NCBI GenBank assembly: GCA_019634735.1 | Contig: JAHCAT010000001.1 | Location: 248,001-312,000, forward strand | Direction: 5' to 3' | Length of the DNA: 64,000 bases | Origin: Lysobacterales bacterium | GTDB taxonomy: Bacteria; Pseudomonadota; Gammaproteobacteria; Xanthomonadales; UBA2363 | In this document: positions 24,759-34,194 of the stretch, piece after piece | Position numbering within the stretch: the first letter of the stretch is position 1 | Layout: every line of letters starts with the position of its first letter | Translations under genes and position numbers: made by a program | The notes under the pieces: generated by a model | Told to the model about the DNA's origin: nothing | The model's input: the letters and a program-made list of their open reading frames with translations, nothing else | Databases searched by the model: none

Positions 24759-24789
24759 GCAATGGGCCGCAAGTCACGCCCGGCGCGAC
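24759..24789 (+). repeat. 31-bp sequence shared with 31252-31282
   Basis: It contains GCCGCAAGTCACGCCCGG and matches 31252-31282 at 25 of 31 positions by my count. Both copies lie 30-60 bases upstream of a minus-strand operon start, in the same orientation. Confidence 0.45.
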
Positions 24790-25093
24790 CTGGGTGGCGG
24801 GCGGTGGCAGCACCGGCGAGTCGGTTGCCTTGAAGGCCGCTGGAGTTCGCAGGCACCCAACGGTCTGTCTTTTCGCTTCCTGCCTGCAGGCGAACCGCTC
24901 ACGGCACGCGCCGACGCCGACGCGCTGCCCAGGCGTAACTCCGCTACGCTGTCGCGGCTCCGGCTCCGGCTCCGGCGAGATGCAGAGACCGCCCCCACCT
25001 GCCAGCCCCCGCCCGGCACACCGGATCCCGCGACCAGCCCCTGACACCGTTCGCCGTGCGCCCCGACCCTCCCGACCAAAGGCAGATCAACCA

Positions 25094-25519
25094 ATGGCCC
25101 GCATTGCCACTCGCGCTCTCGCATCGTTCTTCCTGATCCTCGGCGCTGGCGCCGACGCCGCTGCGTCCGCGGTGAAGACCGTCTACACCTGCCAGGCCAC
25201 CGGTGGCGGCAGCGAATGGGTGGAGGGCAGCTGGCAGCCGGCCCTGTTCACTGCGCCGGTGGAGTTCCGGGTATCGGAGGTTCCGGGCGGGACCTGGGTG
25301 GCGGCCTTCCTGGCCCCCGACGGCTGGCGGCATTTCGATGGCGCGCCGGCGCCGACAGCTGGGGCCCTGTACGTGGCCGGCTCGGCATACCCCGGCGTAT
25401 CCTTTGTCATGAATCCGGCCAATCGGCGCTTCGCCTACCACAGTGCGCAGGCCTGGCTCGAGGGCGGCGACGCGCCGGCCCGGCTGCTGACCGGCGAGTG
25501 CGTGGCCGGTGAAAGTTGA
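25094..25519 (+). CDS. Small exported protein of unknown function
   Basis: A 141-residue protein with a signal peptide (residues 1-24, SFFLILGAGADAAAS) and a compact beta-rich mature domain (VEFRVSEVPGGTWVAAFLAP; AGALYVAGSAYPGVSFVMNP). Two cysteines, near the start (YTCQATGG) and end (LTGECVAG), could form a disulfide joining the termini. No family recognised. The upstream region to the divergent regulator gene is about 366 bases and holds the shared 31-bp sequence and a CGGCTC triplet-like repeat near 24955-24980. Confidence 0.65.
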   Translation: MARIATRALASFFLILGAGADAAASAVKTVYTCQATGGGSEWVEGSWQPALFTAPVEFRVSEVPGGTWVAAFLAPDGWRHFDGAPAPTAGALYVAGSAYPGVSFVMNPANRRFAYHSAQAWLEGGDAPARLLTGECVAGES

Positions 25520-25750
25520 TCGCCACATCGTGGCCGCAGGCGTCTGCTGTGGCCAGGGATTGGGGAGGGCAGTCGAGCGATCGCGCGAATTCGCTGGCCC
25601 ATGGACCAGGCACGGCGCCCTGCCGAAGACCGGACACGCGACGGCACGGTGCGCGCAGCCAGGACTGAGGCGTGCTGAGTGGCTGCCTGGCCCGTCAGGG
25701 AAACCTTGCGCGATGGCGATGCCGCCCATCACGGAACGGAGGCCGATGCA

Positions 25751-26458
25751 GTGAGCCCGAAACCGAAGCGCGCTCTTCGATGGGGCGTCATCCTGGCTTT
25801 GACCCTCGCCATGGCGGCCACCATGGCTCTCTTCACTGCGGGCGTCAGGGTGGGAGCCCGACTCGCACTCGAGGAGCAGCCTGGGCAGCAGCCTTCGGTG
25901 GCATTGCCGGGGCAACTGTTCTGGTGCCCGCAGCAGTCGGACACCCGGACCCACGCACTGGAACAGCGGGTCCTGGACTTCGCCTCCGGTCCCGACGCGC
26001 TCTGGTTCCTGCGTCTGGACGCCTGGGGCGACGACGAGGCCGTGGTGCTGGGCAGCGACCGGGTCCATTCGATCGCATTGCAGGAAGCGATGCGCTTGCT
26101 GCGCCCCGCGTATGGGGAGGCACGCGGGCCGGATGCCAGCCGCCCCGTCCAGGTGTCGGCCCCGCTCTCGGCGGCGCTGATCGGACGGATCCAAGACCAG
26201 GTGGCCAGGTCGCTGATGCAGGCGCGGTCCCGGCAATCGTTCGACCGTCTGCAGGACCAGGTGCTGCACGGCGACGAGCTGCGCGTGAGGGTGGCTGGCT
26301 GGCTCTGCGCGGATGCTTCCGATTTCCCCGATGGCAGTGCAGCAGGAGACCTCTACAGGCTCATGGCGGCACTGGGGGCGCATTCGCGCCTGAGCGATCC
26401 GGAGGCGCTGGAGGCCAGTGCCGGCAGGCTGCAGAACCTACTTGAGGAGGCGGACTAG
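25751..26458 (+). CDS. Membrane-anchored hypothetical protein
   Basis: A 235-residue protein starting at GTG 25751 behind a strong CGGAGG eight bases upstream. A single TM segment is at about 9-32 (WGVILALTLAMAATMALFTA), so the rest should face the periplasm. It contains CPQQSDTRTHALEQRVLDFA and mostly helical, Gln/Asp/Arg-rich sequence (LIGRIQDQVARSLMQARSRQ). No known family. The stop codon is immediately followed by a MITE-like repeat (26459), which may act as its terminator because it begins with a stable hairpin. Confidence 0.65.
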   Translation: MSPKPKRALRWGVILALTLAMAATMALFTAGVRVGARLALEEQPGQQPSVALPGQLFWCPQQSDTRTHALEQRVLDFASGPDALWFLRLDAWGDDEAVVLGSDRVHSIALQEAMRLLRPAYGEARGPDASRPVQVSAPLSAALIGRIQDQVARSLMQARSRQSFDRLQDQVLHGDELRVRVAGWLCADASDFPDGSAAGDLYRLMAALGAHSRLSDPEALEASAGRLQNLLEEAD

Positions 26459-26534
26459 CAGCTTGTTGAAGAACGACCGTCTTGGTCGTTCTTCAAGACG
26501 CCAGTCCGGCGCAGGTCCGGACGCGCTCCCGTCG
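26459..26534 (+). repeat. MITE-like element, copy A
   Basis: It starts with CAGCTTGTTGAAGAACGACC, whose GAAGAACGACC pairs with GGTCGTTCTTC to give an 11-bp hairpin, then GTCCGGCGCAGGTCCGGAC. The same 76 bases recur inverted at 48144-48219 with about 88% identity, and the hairpin arms differ by compensating changes. The far end of this copy could not be located; the element may be truncated. Confidence 0.75.
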
Positions 26535-26697
26535 CGGCGACGGCTTCGGAGTCGAACAGCGTGTCGGGTGCGGCTGCTGTGTGGAGCGCGCATCCGGTTC
26601 GTGCGGGCAGGAGAGTGCCTGCTTTCCGCCTTGCGGGCCTGCGATCAATCCGGGCGCCTGGAGGCCTGGCGCGCTGGATGAGGCGGCCCTCTCCCCC

Positions 26698-26903
26698 GCC
26701 CCTCCCCCGCAGGCGGGGGAGGGGCGAAGTGGGGGGCCGCGGCCAGTTCGGAACCTGGAACTCGAAGCTCGGGACTCGGGACTCGGGACTCGGGACTTGC
26801 GACTTGCGACTTGCAACTCGGAATTCGGAACCGTGAACTCGGAACCGTGAACTCGAAACTCGGGTCCTGAACTGCTCCCCTCTCCCGCGACGCGGGAGAG
26901 GGG
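26698..26903. repeat. Hairpin-bracketed degenerate repeat region
   Basis: Two near-perfect hairpins with 13-base arms (26698-26725, arms GCCCCTCCCCCGC-like; 26877-26903, CCCCTCTCCCGCG) bracket a stretch of degenerate 7-base units such as ACTCGGG and ACTTGCG (26757-26868). No coding potential is seen. Similar C/G-rich hairpins are known as dispersed extragenic sequences in Xanthomonadaceae. The rest of the 535-base gap carries no gene. Confidence 0.6.
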
Positions 26904-26993
26904 TTGGGGAGAGGGTGGTGCTACGAAGCGTTTGTTCTCCGGCCCTGGATTGGGCTTCAGGAGACGGCTCCAGTGCGGTCCGCATCGTGACCG

Positions 26994-28088
26994 TCAGCGG
27001 CGCGCCAGCGCCTTGCCGCCGGGTTCGACCACGACTGCCTGTCCCGGAGCGATGCGCTCGCCGCCGCGCACCACCAGGGCGTCGCCAGGCATCACCCGGC
27101 CGTCCACTTCGACCAGTCCATCGATCTCCTCCCCAGGGGTGACGTCCAGTCGTTCGGCGATGCCGTCGTCGCCGACGCGCAGCACATAGCTGCCTTCGCG
27201 GCGCATCACCAGGGCGTCGCGCGGCACCGCCACGACCTTGCGGGCGGCGGCGCGTGGCAGGCCGACGTCGAGGGCGGCGCCGACCGGCCAGGCATGGCCG
27301 GCGATGTCGATGCGCAACTCCAGTTGCCGGGAGGCCTCGTCGCCGATCGGCACCAGGGCGGAGACCTGCAGTGCGTGGCTGCCGGCGCCGTCGCGGACCT
27401 GCACGGGGGTGCCGGCTGCGACCAGGGCGGCCAGTTCGACCGGTGCGCGGACGCGGATCTCCCGGCTTCCAGTATCCACCAGCCGCGCAACCACGCCCCC
27501 GGGCACCACATACTCTCCCGGCTGGACATGCTGCTCGGCGACCACGCCGGCGAACGGTGCGCGCACCACCATCTGGCGGCGCTGCAGCCGGACCTGGTCG
27601 AGCTGCGCCTGGGCGCGCGCGAGCTCCTGGGTGAGCACGTCGCGGTCGGCACCGGCCTGGTCGAGCTGGGCGCGGGCGATGCTCTGCTGTGCAGCCAGGG
27701 AGGCGTAGCGTTCCACCTGCTGGCTGGCCATCGTCAGCTGGGCACGGATCCGTGCCGCGTCAGCCACCAGCTCGCGTTCGCGCAGGCCCAGGGCGGTGTC
27801 GTCGAGCACAGCGAGGGCGTCGCCGGCGGCGACGGTCTGGCCGACGTTGGCCACCCCGGTCACGCGGCCGGCCTGTTCGCCGGCGACACGGGCGTCGCGG
27901 CGGCTGATCACGCTGCCTGGCGCCCAGTGTCTGGGCGAGAACGCGACATCGATGGCCGGCGCGACGCTCACGGTGGCGGCGGGTGGACCGGGCGGCGGCG
28001 TGCTGGCGGTGACGTCGCAGCGGGTGAAGGACAGCGCGACGGCGCCGGTCAGGGCGGAGAGGATCAGGACCTTGTGCACGGTTCGCAT
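26994..28088 (-). CDS. RND efflux periplasmic adaptor subunit
   Basis: A 364-residue membrane-fusion protein. The N-terminus is a hydrophobic signal (VLILSALTGAVALSFTRC) with a cysteine that may be lipidated, although the lipobox is poor. The order is typical: first beta-barrel/lipoyl half (AGRVTGVANVGQTVAAGDAL), an alpha hairpin (about 110-165, ASQQVERYASLAAQQSIARA), the second lipoyl half (MVVRAPFAGVVAEQHVQPGE) and the beta-barrel and membrane-proximal domains. It should link the permease encoded just downstream... upstream in the operon to an outer-membrane channel. Start ATG 28088 follows GGAG by six bases; the permease stop is 18 bases away. No outer-membrane factor gene is adjacent, so a channel from elsewhere must be shared. 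Confidence 0.93.
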   Translation of the reverse strand: MRTVHKVLILSALTGAVALSFTRCDVTASTPPPGPPAATVSVAPAIDVAFSPRHWAPGSVISRRDARVAGEQAGRVTGVANVGQTVAAGDALAVLDDTALGLRERELVADAARIRAQLTMASQQVERYASLAAQQSIARAQLDQAGADRDVLTQELARAQAQLDQVRLQRRQMVVRAPFAGVVAEQHVQPGEYVVPGGVVARLVDTGSREIRVRAPVELAALVAAGTPVQVRDGAGSHALQVSALVPIGDEASRQLELRIDIAGHAWPVGAALDVGLPRAAARKVVAVPRDALVMRREGSYVLRVGDDGIAERLDVTPGEEIDGLVEVDGRVMPGDALVVRGGERIAPGQAVVVEPGGKALARR

Positions 28089-28106
28089 GGCGGACTCCAC
28101 CTGGGG

Positions 28107-31100
28107 CTACATCGAGGGAAGGGGCAGGGCGGGGGCGGTCTGAACCTGCGTCCTCCGCGGGGGCCGGTACGCCAGGCGCAGCAACGCCGGCACCAGCACT
28201 ACGGTGAACACCAGGCTCAGGGCGATGCCGCCGATCGACAGGGCGGCGATGCCGCGGTAGATCGCCGCACCCGGGCCCGGGTTGAGCGCCATCGGCAACG
28301 CGCCCAACACGCCGGTGGTCGCGGCGATCAGTATCGGCCGCAGACGCTGCTGCAGGGCCTGGCGCAGGGCATCGTCGAGCCCGGCACCGCCGGCCTCGGC
28401 CTCGCGGGTCTGCGCGACCAGCAGGATGGCGTTGTTGATCACCATGCCCATCAGCATCACGAAGCCGATCATCGAGAGCAGGTCCAGGGTCTGGCCGGCC
28501 ACCAGGTCGAGGGCGCGCAGGCCGAGCACACCGCCCAGGACGGCCAGCGGCAGCGAGGCCATGACGTAGGCGCTGTCGCGCAAGGAGCGGAACATCGCCG
28601 CCATCAGCGCGAACAGCACCAGCAGGGCCAGGCCGAAGTTGCCGGCCATGGTCGCGATCACGCCCTCCAGGCGGTCGGCGCTGCCGGCGATGCGCACGGC
28701 GGCGTCGGGGGGAAGGGCCTCGCGCAAGCGAGGCACGATGTCGGCCTCCACGGTCCTCAGCGCCTGCTCCAGCGACAGGTTCGCGGGCGGATCGACGGTC
28801 AGGGTCACGGTGCGGCGACGGTCGATCCGGCGCAGCTGGGTGGCGGCCAGCAGGGTGTCGATCTGGGCCAGCTCGGCAAGGGGCAGGACGCCGCCCAGCG
28901 GCGTGGCCAGGGGCACGCGGCCGAAGCGCTCCAGGGCATCGTCGCGGTCGCTGCGCAGGATGATCGGCAGGCGGCGGTCGCCATCGAACTGCTCGCCCAG
29001 CCAATGGCCGTCGCCGAGCACGCGCACCACCGTGGCGAGGTCGCCACGCTGCCAGCCGGCCTCGGCCAGTCGGCGGTCGTTGGGCGAGATGCGCAGCTCG
29101 GGGGTGGCGATGTCGGTATTGGGCCAGACCTGCACGTTGGCGCCGGGGAAGTGCTCGGCCAGCGTGCGACGGCCAAGCTCGGCGACGTGCGACAGCGCCT
29201 CGCCATCGCCGTGCTGGAGGTGGATGGCGATGGCGCGCGGCGACCCCCCGAAGCCACCGAACAGGTCGCCCTCGCGGGCGAAGGCGCGGGTATCCGGGAA
29301 CCCGCTGACCACCTCGTCGCGGACGATGCGCTCGAGTTCACCGATCTGAGCGGCATCCTGGACGCGTGCGCCCAGGGCGCCACCGCCCGGCCAGAACTGC
29401 ATGTACCAGTTGCTCAGGCGGGGCTCGCGCTCGCCGTCCATGTAGGGCTGCATGCGCGCCAGCAGGGTCGGCACGATCTCGCGGTTGACGCGTTCCGGAC
29501 TCATGCCCGGTGGAAAGCTGAAACTGGCGTCCACCGCGGCGCGCTTGACCGGCGGCAGATAGTCGACCTGCGGCATCAGCACGGCGGCGAGCAGGACCGG
29601 CGCGACCACCAGGGCGCCGACCCAGGTCCACTGCCGGGAACGGCCCTCGGTGGCGCGCATCGCCCAGTCGCTGGCCAGCCGCCAGAAGCCGTGGCGGAGA
29701 CCGGCATCGGGGCGTGTGCGCAGCCAGCTTCCCGCGGCCGCGGGCAGCACCACCACGGCGACCAGCAGAGAAACGGCGACGGCGATCGAGATGGTGATCG
29801 CCAGGTCGGAGAACAGCTGGCCCTCCACGTCGCGCATGAAGACGACCGGCACGAACACCGCCACCGTGGTCAGGGTCGAGGCGAGCAGGGCGCCGCCGAC
29901 CTGGCGGGTACCGGTCAGCGCGGCACGCGCCGCCGGCATGCCTTGCTCGCGGAGGCGAACGATGTTCTCGGCCACCACCACGGCGGCATCCATGACCATG
30001 CCCACTGCGAAAGCCAGGCCGGCGAGCGAGACCACGTTGAGGCTGCGTCCGGTGAGCTGCAGGACGATGAAGGTCGTCAGCAAGGAGATCGGGATCGCGC
30101 AGGCGATCAGCGCCGTGGCCCGGGCGTCGCGCAGGAACCACCACAGGCAGCCGACCGCCAGCACGATGCCGGCGAACAGGCTGCCCGACAACAGGCTGAT
30201 CGCCCGGTGGATGAACACCGAGGCATCGAAGCTCTGGGCGATGTCCAGGCCGAGCGGCGCCAGTTCCTGCACGCGCAGGTCCTCGAGCGTGGCCCGGACC
30301 TGGGCCAGGGTGTCCAGGACATTGGCGCCGTTGCTGCGCAGCACGCGCAGGCCGATCGCCGGGTTGCCATTCTGGTAGGCGTAGAAGCGCTGCTGGGGGC
30401 GCTTCACCTCGATGGTCGCCACATCGGCCAGGCGCACGGCTACGCCTTCGCGCCAGTCCAGGATCATGCCGCCCAGTGCGTCGGGGCTGTAGCGCCCTGC
30501 GAAACGCAGCACGTATTCGCGGCGGCCGGCCTGCACCGTGCCACCGGAGACGTCGGTGGCGCGCGCGGCCACCGCGGCGATGTGCGGGATGCCGATGCCC
30601 AGGGCGGCGGCGCGCGCCAGGTCGACGGTGATGGACAGCTCCTCGGGCTCGCTGCCATTGACCTCGACGCCGGCAACGCCCTGGATGGCGGTCAGTCGCG
30701 GCACCACACGGTCCTCGACGATCTGCCGGTAGTCGCGCACGTCGCCGGTCGTGCCAGGCAGCTTCTGGACGAACAGGAAGGTCAGCGACGCATTGGCGAC
30801 GTCGGCCGCCGTACGGACCACCGGCGGCGTCGCGTCGCGGGGCAGGGGCGGCAGGCGGTTCATGCGCGCCAGCACCTCGACCAGCATCGCCTCCATGTCG
30901 CTGCCGACCGCGAAGGTGAGGTTGATGTTGCTGAAACCTGGCGAGGCATTGGAGGCGATCTCCTCCAGGCCCGGCAGGCCCAGCATCACCGTCTCGATCG
31001 GCTCGACGATCTCCGCCTCCATCTCCTGCGGCGATGCGGCGCGCCAGCCGGTGACGATCGACAACTGCGGCCGGTCGATCTCCGGGAACAGTTGCAGTGG

Positions 31101-31196
31101 CAACTTGCCCAGCGCCAGCAGTCCGAACAGGCAGGCCAGCGCGACGGCGACCGCGACGGCGGCTGGATTGCGCAGGGAGGCTTCGGTCAGTTTCAT
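28107..31196 (-). CDS. RND efflux transporter permease
   Basis: A 1,029-residue inner-membrane proton-driven exporter of the AcrB/HAE1-like superfamily. It starts MKLTEASLRNPAAVAVAVAL (TM1), has the large periplasmic porter loops with FEIxRPQLSIVTGW-like and SNASPGFSNINLTF motifs, and TM4 reads GLAFAVGMVMDAAVVVAENI. That TM4 retains one acidic residue of the proton relay where AcrB has two, as in some other RND subfamilies. The C-terminal half repeats the architecture (GFVMLMGMVINNAILLVAQT). It is the first gene of a two-gene operon with the adaptor. ATG 31196 begins the protein; 46 extra upstream codons are not conserved in style. Substrate cannot be told from sequence. Confidence 0.94.
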   Translation of the reverse strand: MKLTEASLRNPAAVAVAVALACLFGLLALGKLPLQLFPEIDRPQLSIVTGWRAASPQEMEAEIVEPIETVMLGLPGLEEIASNASPGFSNINLTFAVGSDMEAMLVEVLARMNRLPPLPRDATPPVVRTAADVANASLTFLFVQKLPGTTGDVRDYRQIVEDRVVPRLTAIQGVAGVEVNGSEPEELSITVDLARAAALGIGIPHIAAVAARATDVSGGTVQAGRREYVLRFAGRYSPDALGGMILDWREGVAVRLADVATIEVKRPQQRFYAYQNGNPAIGLRVLRSNGANVLDTLAQVRATLEDLRVQELAPLGLDIAQSFDASVFIHRAISLLSGSLFAGIVLAVGCLWWFLRDARATALIACAIPISLLTTFIVLQLTGRSLNVVSLAGLAFAVGMVMDAAVVVAENIVRLREQGMPAARAALTGTRQVGGALLASTLTTVAVFVPVVFMRDVEGQLFSDLAITISIAVAVSLLVAVVVLPAAAGSWLRTRPDAGLRHGFWRLASDWAMRATEGRSRQWTWVGALVVAPVLLAAVLMPQVDYLPPVKRAAVDASFSFPPGMSPERVNREIVPTLLARMQPYMDGEREPRLSNWYMQFWPGGGALGARVQDAAQIGELERIVRDEVVSGFPDTRAFAREGDLFGGFGGSPRAIAIHLQHGDGEALSHVAELGRRTLAEHFPGANVQVWPNTDIATPELRISPNDRRLAEAGWQRGDLATVVRVLGDGHWLGEQFDGDRRLPIILRSDRDDALERFGRVPLATPLGGVLPLAELAQIDTLLAATQLRRIDRRRTVTLTVDPPANLSLEQALRTVEADIVPRLREALPPDAAVRIAGSADRLEGVIATMAGNFGLALLVLFALMAAMFRSLRDSAYVMASLPLAVLGGVLGLRALDLVAGQTLDLLSMIGFVMLMGMVINNAILLVAQTREAEAGGAGLDDALRQALQQRLRPILIAATTGVLGALPMALNPGPGAAIYRGIAALSIGGIALSLVFTVVLVPALLRLAYRPPRRTQVQTAPALPLPSM

Positions 31197-31251
31197 GGCA
31201 TGGCACGCAGGGCCCGGGACGGTGCGCACCATGCGCCTGGCAGGCGCCGGG

Positions 31252-31282
31252 GCGATGGCCCGGAAGTCACGACCGGCACGGC
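31252..31282 (+). repeat. 31-bp sequence shared with 24759-24789
   Basis: It reads GATGGCCCGGAAGTCACGAC and then CGGCACGGC, matching the region upstream of the winged-helix regulator operon. It sits 55 bases upstream of the RND permease start. Confidence 0.45.
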
Positions 31283-31435
31283 ATTGCGGCCGGGCGATTG
31301 CGGGCTGCGACGAGGTGTTCCGCTGTGGAACCATTCATCGGGGCCGCTGTCTGCGGACGGTTTTGCGCTTTGCGCATGGCCTGTGCGGGCGGTCCTCCGC
31401 TAGACTGGTGTCGTAGATCCGGGAGGTCGGGCAGA

Positions 31436-32179
31436 GTGGATGCGCGGCGGCAAAAAAGCGTTTCCGCCGCCCTCGGCGTGCCGCTGCTGATTGCGGCATC
31501 CGCACTGTCGGCGCAGCCGCTGATCACCTTCCAGCCGCTCACGCCGACCACCGTCGCGGTGCCGGTGAACTCCACGGCGAGCGTTGCCTACTCTGTCCAG
31601 AACACGACCCAGATTGCCCGGCTGCTGGTCATGGCGCCGATCCAGGGCATCCAGCAGATCGCGATCGGGGCAGGCCGCTGCGCGCCGGACGTTCCGGTGC
31701 CCGGCAACGGGTCCTGCGTGCTGGAACTGGTCCTGCTGGGTGCAGCGCTGCCACCCGCCGGGGTCTCCGGCGGACCGGTCATGTGCATCGGCGGAAATCC
31801 CAACCAGTGCTACCAGCCCAGCGCCGCGAACACGCTGCAGATCACGGTGGCCGCGCCGTTGCTCGCCAACCTCGAGGTTCTGCCGGCAACCCTGGCGTTC
31901 CCGGCGGGCGGCAGCGGCGCGCTGACGGTGCTGCACCTGGGCGAGCCGGCCGTGGTCGTCGACGACCTGCGCGTGGTGGTGCCGGACGGTGTCGACATCG
32001 AGATCGACCTGGCGGGCTGCACCGATCCGCTGTTCCCGGGCGGGGACTGCACGCTTTACCTGTCCGCACAGCAGCCGCAGGCGTCCGCGGTGCTGATCGT
32101 GGAGGGCGACTATTCGGTGTCGGTGCCGGTCGAGGTGACCGTCACCGATGTGCTGTTCGCGGACGGCTTCGAAGACTGA
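31436..32179 (+). CDS. Exported Ig-like protein with C-terminal FADGFE-type tag
   Basis: A 247-residue protein from GTG 31436, preceded by GGGAGG at ten bases. Residues 1-24 are a signal peptide (VSAALGVPLLIAASALSAQ). Two Ig-like beta-sandwich segments follow (TPTTVAVPVNSTASVAYSVQ; LEVLPATLAFPAGGSGALTV), with paired cysteines (GRCAPDVPVPGNGSC; GCTDPLFPGGDC). The extreme C-terminus is VTDVLFADGFED, one of the cleanest examples of the tag shared by secreted proteins in this window. Function is unknown; it is probably displayed at or released from the surface. It converges on the tagged beta-helix gene 75 bases away. Confidence 0.8.
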   Translation: MDARRQKSVSAALGVPLLIAASALSAQPLITFQPLTPTTVAVPVNSTASVAYSVQNTTQIARLLVMAPIQGIQQIAIGAGRCAPDVPVPGNGSCVLELVLLGAALPPAGVSGGPVMCIGGNPNQCYQPSAANTLQITVAAPLLANLEVLPATLAFPAGGSGALTVLHLGEPAVVVDDLRVVVPDGVDIEIDLAGCTDPLFPGGDCTLYLSAQQPQASAVLIVEGDYSVSVPVEVTVTDVLFADGFED

Positions 32180-32254
32180 GCCGTCGGTTTCGCCAGGGCG
32201 CTCAGGCCGCGTCGGGCAACAGGCCACGTCGCGACTGGTCGCAACGGCTGCGAC

Positions 32255-34009
32255 TCAGCCGCCGAAGCCGTTCTCGAAGATCACGTCGCTGACTTCCTTC
32301 TCGAAGGCACCGATGTCGGCCCGGGCATTCGGGCCCAGACGGTTGGGCACGGTGGGGTCGTCGACGCTGCCGTGGCCGACCAGGTCCGGGCCACCCATCC
32401 CGCTGTCCAGCAGCTGGCCGGTGTCGCAGGCGTCGATGGCGGCGTCGCCGGCCGCGGGCCGGTAGTCGAGGGCGGCGCGCGAGACGAAGGCATAGGGCGG
32501 CGTGCGCGGCAGGGCGCGGGTGCCGATGCCGGAGAACGGCGGTGCCATCAGGCAGTCGCCATCCACCGGTGCCACCGAGAACACCGGCGTCACGCCCGCC
32601 GCCGGCTCGACGATCGACGAGCGCAGCACCAGCGGCAGCGCCGAGGGCCCGTAGTAGATCTCGTAGCGGCTGCCCGCCGAGCCGACGCTGGCCAGGACAT
32701 TGTCGGCCAGGGTCAGGTGCTGCATGTGCACCTGGTTCGGTCCGGCGCCGAGGAACAGCGTGGCGCAAGGCGAGTGCGTGCTCGCCGTGCCGGTGCACTG
32801 GTTGCCGGCCAGCACCATCGAATCCAGCCAGATCCGGTTCACCGGCGCGGCGACGTTGGCGATGCTGCCGGAGTGGATGGCCGCACCACCGCCGTCGGTG
32901 CTGCGGTTGCCGGCGACCAGCAGCTGTCCCAGGCGCAGCTGGCCGTGCATGACCATCACCGCACCGCCGGTGCGCGCGACGTTGCCGGTCAGCGCGTTGC
33001 AGCCATAGCGGCCCTCACAATTGCGCAGCCAGGCGGGCAGGAAGGTCAGCCGCCGGTTCATCTGCGCCGAGGCGCCGGCGCCGACCTGGTTTCCGTACAG
33101 GTAGAGGCCGCCGCCAGAGCCGCCTGCGACGTTGTCGCGGATGGTCGCTTCGGTTGCGTTGAAGCTGGCGGCGCCGTTCAGCGCGATGCCGCCGCCATTG
33201 CCGGTGCTGAGATTGTCGGCGAGCAGGAAGCCCCGGGGCACCGGCATCGGCAGGTCGGGGTCGACGTCGAGCCAGCCGACCTCGACCGACGAGGCGCTGC
33301 CCGCGCCGCCGGTCGCGTAGATGCCGCCGCCGGCGTTCTCCCAGGCCGTCGGGCTGCCGTTGGCGGCGTTGTGGACCACGTGCACGTTGTCGTTGCCGAT
33401 CCGCACGGTGGCGCGTTCGCCGACGTAGATGCCGCCACCGAGCATCGCCTCGTTGTGGTCGATCTCGCTGCGCTGGGCACCGCCATGGATCACCAGGACC
33501 GAATTGCCGGTCGCCGCCAGACCGCCGCCAAGCCGGGCGCGGTTGTACATCACCCGCACGCCGCGCAGCACCGCGACGCCGCCGTTGAGCCAGAGGCCGC
33601 CGCCGACGGCGAAGTCGCCGTTGGCGATGCCATGCCGGCCGCCATTGGTGATCGCCAGTTGCCGCAGCTCCACCTGGCGGCCATTGCCGATGTAGAACAC
33701 CGAATCATGGCCGTTGCCGACAACCAGGGAGTGCGCACCCGCGCCCGGGGAGACCACGCCGCAGGCCGTGTAGCCGCCAGCGATCAGCACGTCGGTGTGC
33801 TCGATGTGGAAGCGTGCCTGGGTCGTCTGCACGCCGACCGTCAGGCGGATCTCGTCGTGCCCGGGGCCGTTGGCGGCGGCGGCCGCCAGCGCGGCGGCCA
33901 GCGTGGCATGGGTGCAATGGACGTCGCTGCCGACCCGGAACACTTCGGCGTGGGCCTGGGGCGGAATCGCGAGGATGAGCAGGAGCAGGGTGCGGACCGG
34001 GGACGGCAT
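32255..34009 (-). CDS. Secreted beta-helix (polymorphic OM-type) protein with C-terminal tag
   Basis: A 584-residue protein. Residues 1-21 are a signal peptide (LLLLILAIPPQAHA). Residues about 40-420 form a long right-handed beta-helix of Gly/Asn-rich rungs (LAITNGGRHGIANGDFAVGG; EAMLGGGIYVGERATVRIGN; NVAGGSGGGLYLYGNQVGAG), typical of choice-of-anchor-Q and polymorphic outer-membrane proteins. The C-terminal region has RPAAGDAAIDACD and ARADIGAFEKEVSD, the usual end of such proteins. The last residues, SDVIFENGFGG, are the shared tag. Likely displayed outside. The upstream 608 bases hold repeats and the promoter. Confidence 0.85.
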   Translation of the reverse strand: MPSPVRTLLLLILAIPPQAHAEVFRVGSDVHCTHATLAAALAAAAANGPGHDEIRLTVGVQTTQARFHIEHTDVLIAGGYTACGVVSPGAGAHSLVVGNGHDSVFYIGNGRQVELRQLAITNGGRHGIANGDFAVGGGLWLNGGVAVLRGVRVMYNRARLGGGLAATGNSVLVIHGGAQRSEIDHNEAMLGGGIYVGERATVRIGNDNVHVVHNAANGSPTAWENAGGGIYATGGAGSASSVEVGWLDVDPDLPMPVPRGFLLADNLSTGNGGGIALNGAASFNATEATIRDNVAGGSGGGLYLYGNQVGAGASAQMNRRLTFLPAWLRNCEGRYGCNALTGNVARTGGAVMVMHGQLRLGQLLVAGNRSTDGGGAAIHSGSIANVAAPVNRIWLDSMVLAGNQCTGTASTHSPCATLFLGAGPNQVHMQHLTLADNVLASVGSAGSRYEIYYGPSALPLVLRSSIVEPAAGVTPVFSVAPVDGDCLMAPPFSGIGTRALPRTPPYAFVSRAALDYRPAAGDAAIDACDTGQLLDSGMGGPDLVGHGSVDDPTVPNRLGPNARADIGAFEKEVSDVIFENGFGG

Positions 34010-34194
34010 GGCGAAGGTCTCAAGAGGTTCTGCTTTTTCGGAAACGCAAGGCCCGGGGAAAAACTGTTATCGATCCGCGAAGGACGGTCTGCATACGTCA
34101 GATTTCGCCACCACGGCCCGCGGATGGACTGCCATGGCGTCCCGCCGAGTGGAGTGACGGTCCGGCCCTAACATGTTGATCCGTCAGCAAAAGT

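Noticed and set aside
28107..31334. Start of the RND permease at 31334
   Set aside because: The extra 46 residues lack the usual N-terminal TM order; MKLTEASLRNP at 31196 is the typical beginning of such permeases.
27294..31403. 1,369-codon plus-strand frame opposite the RND genes
   Set aside because: It is a shadow of the RND adaptor and permease, with His/Gln/Arg-rich low-complexity translation and no motif.
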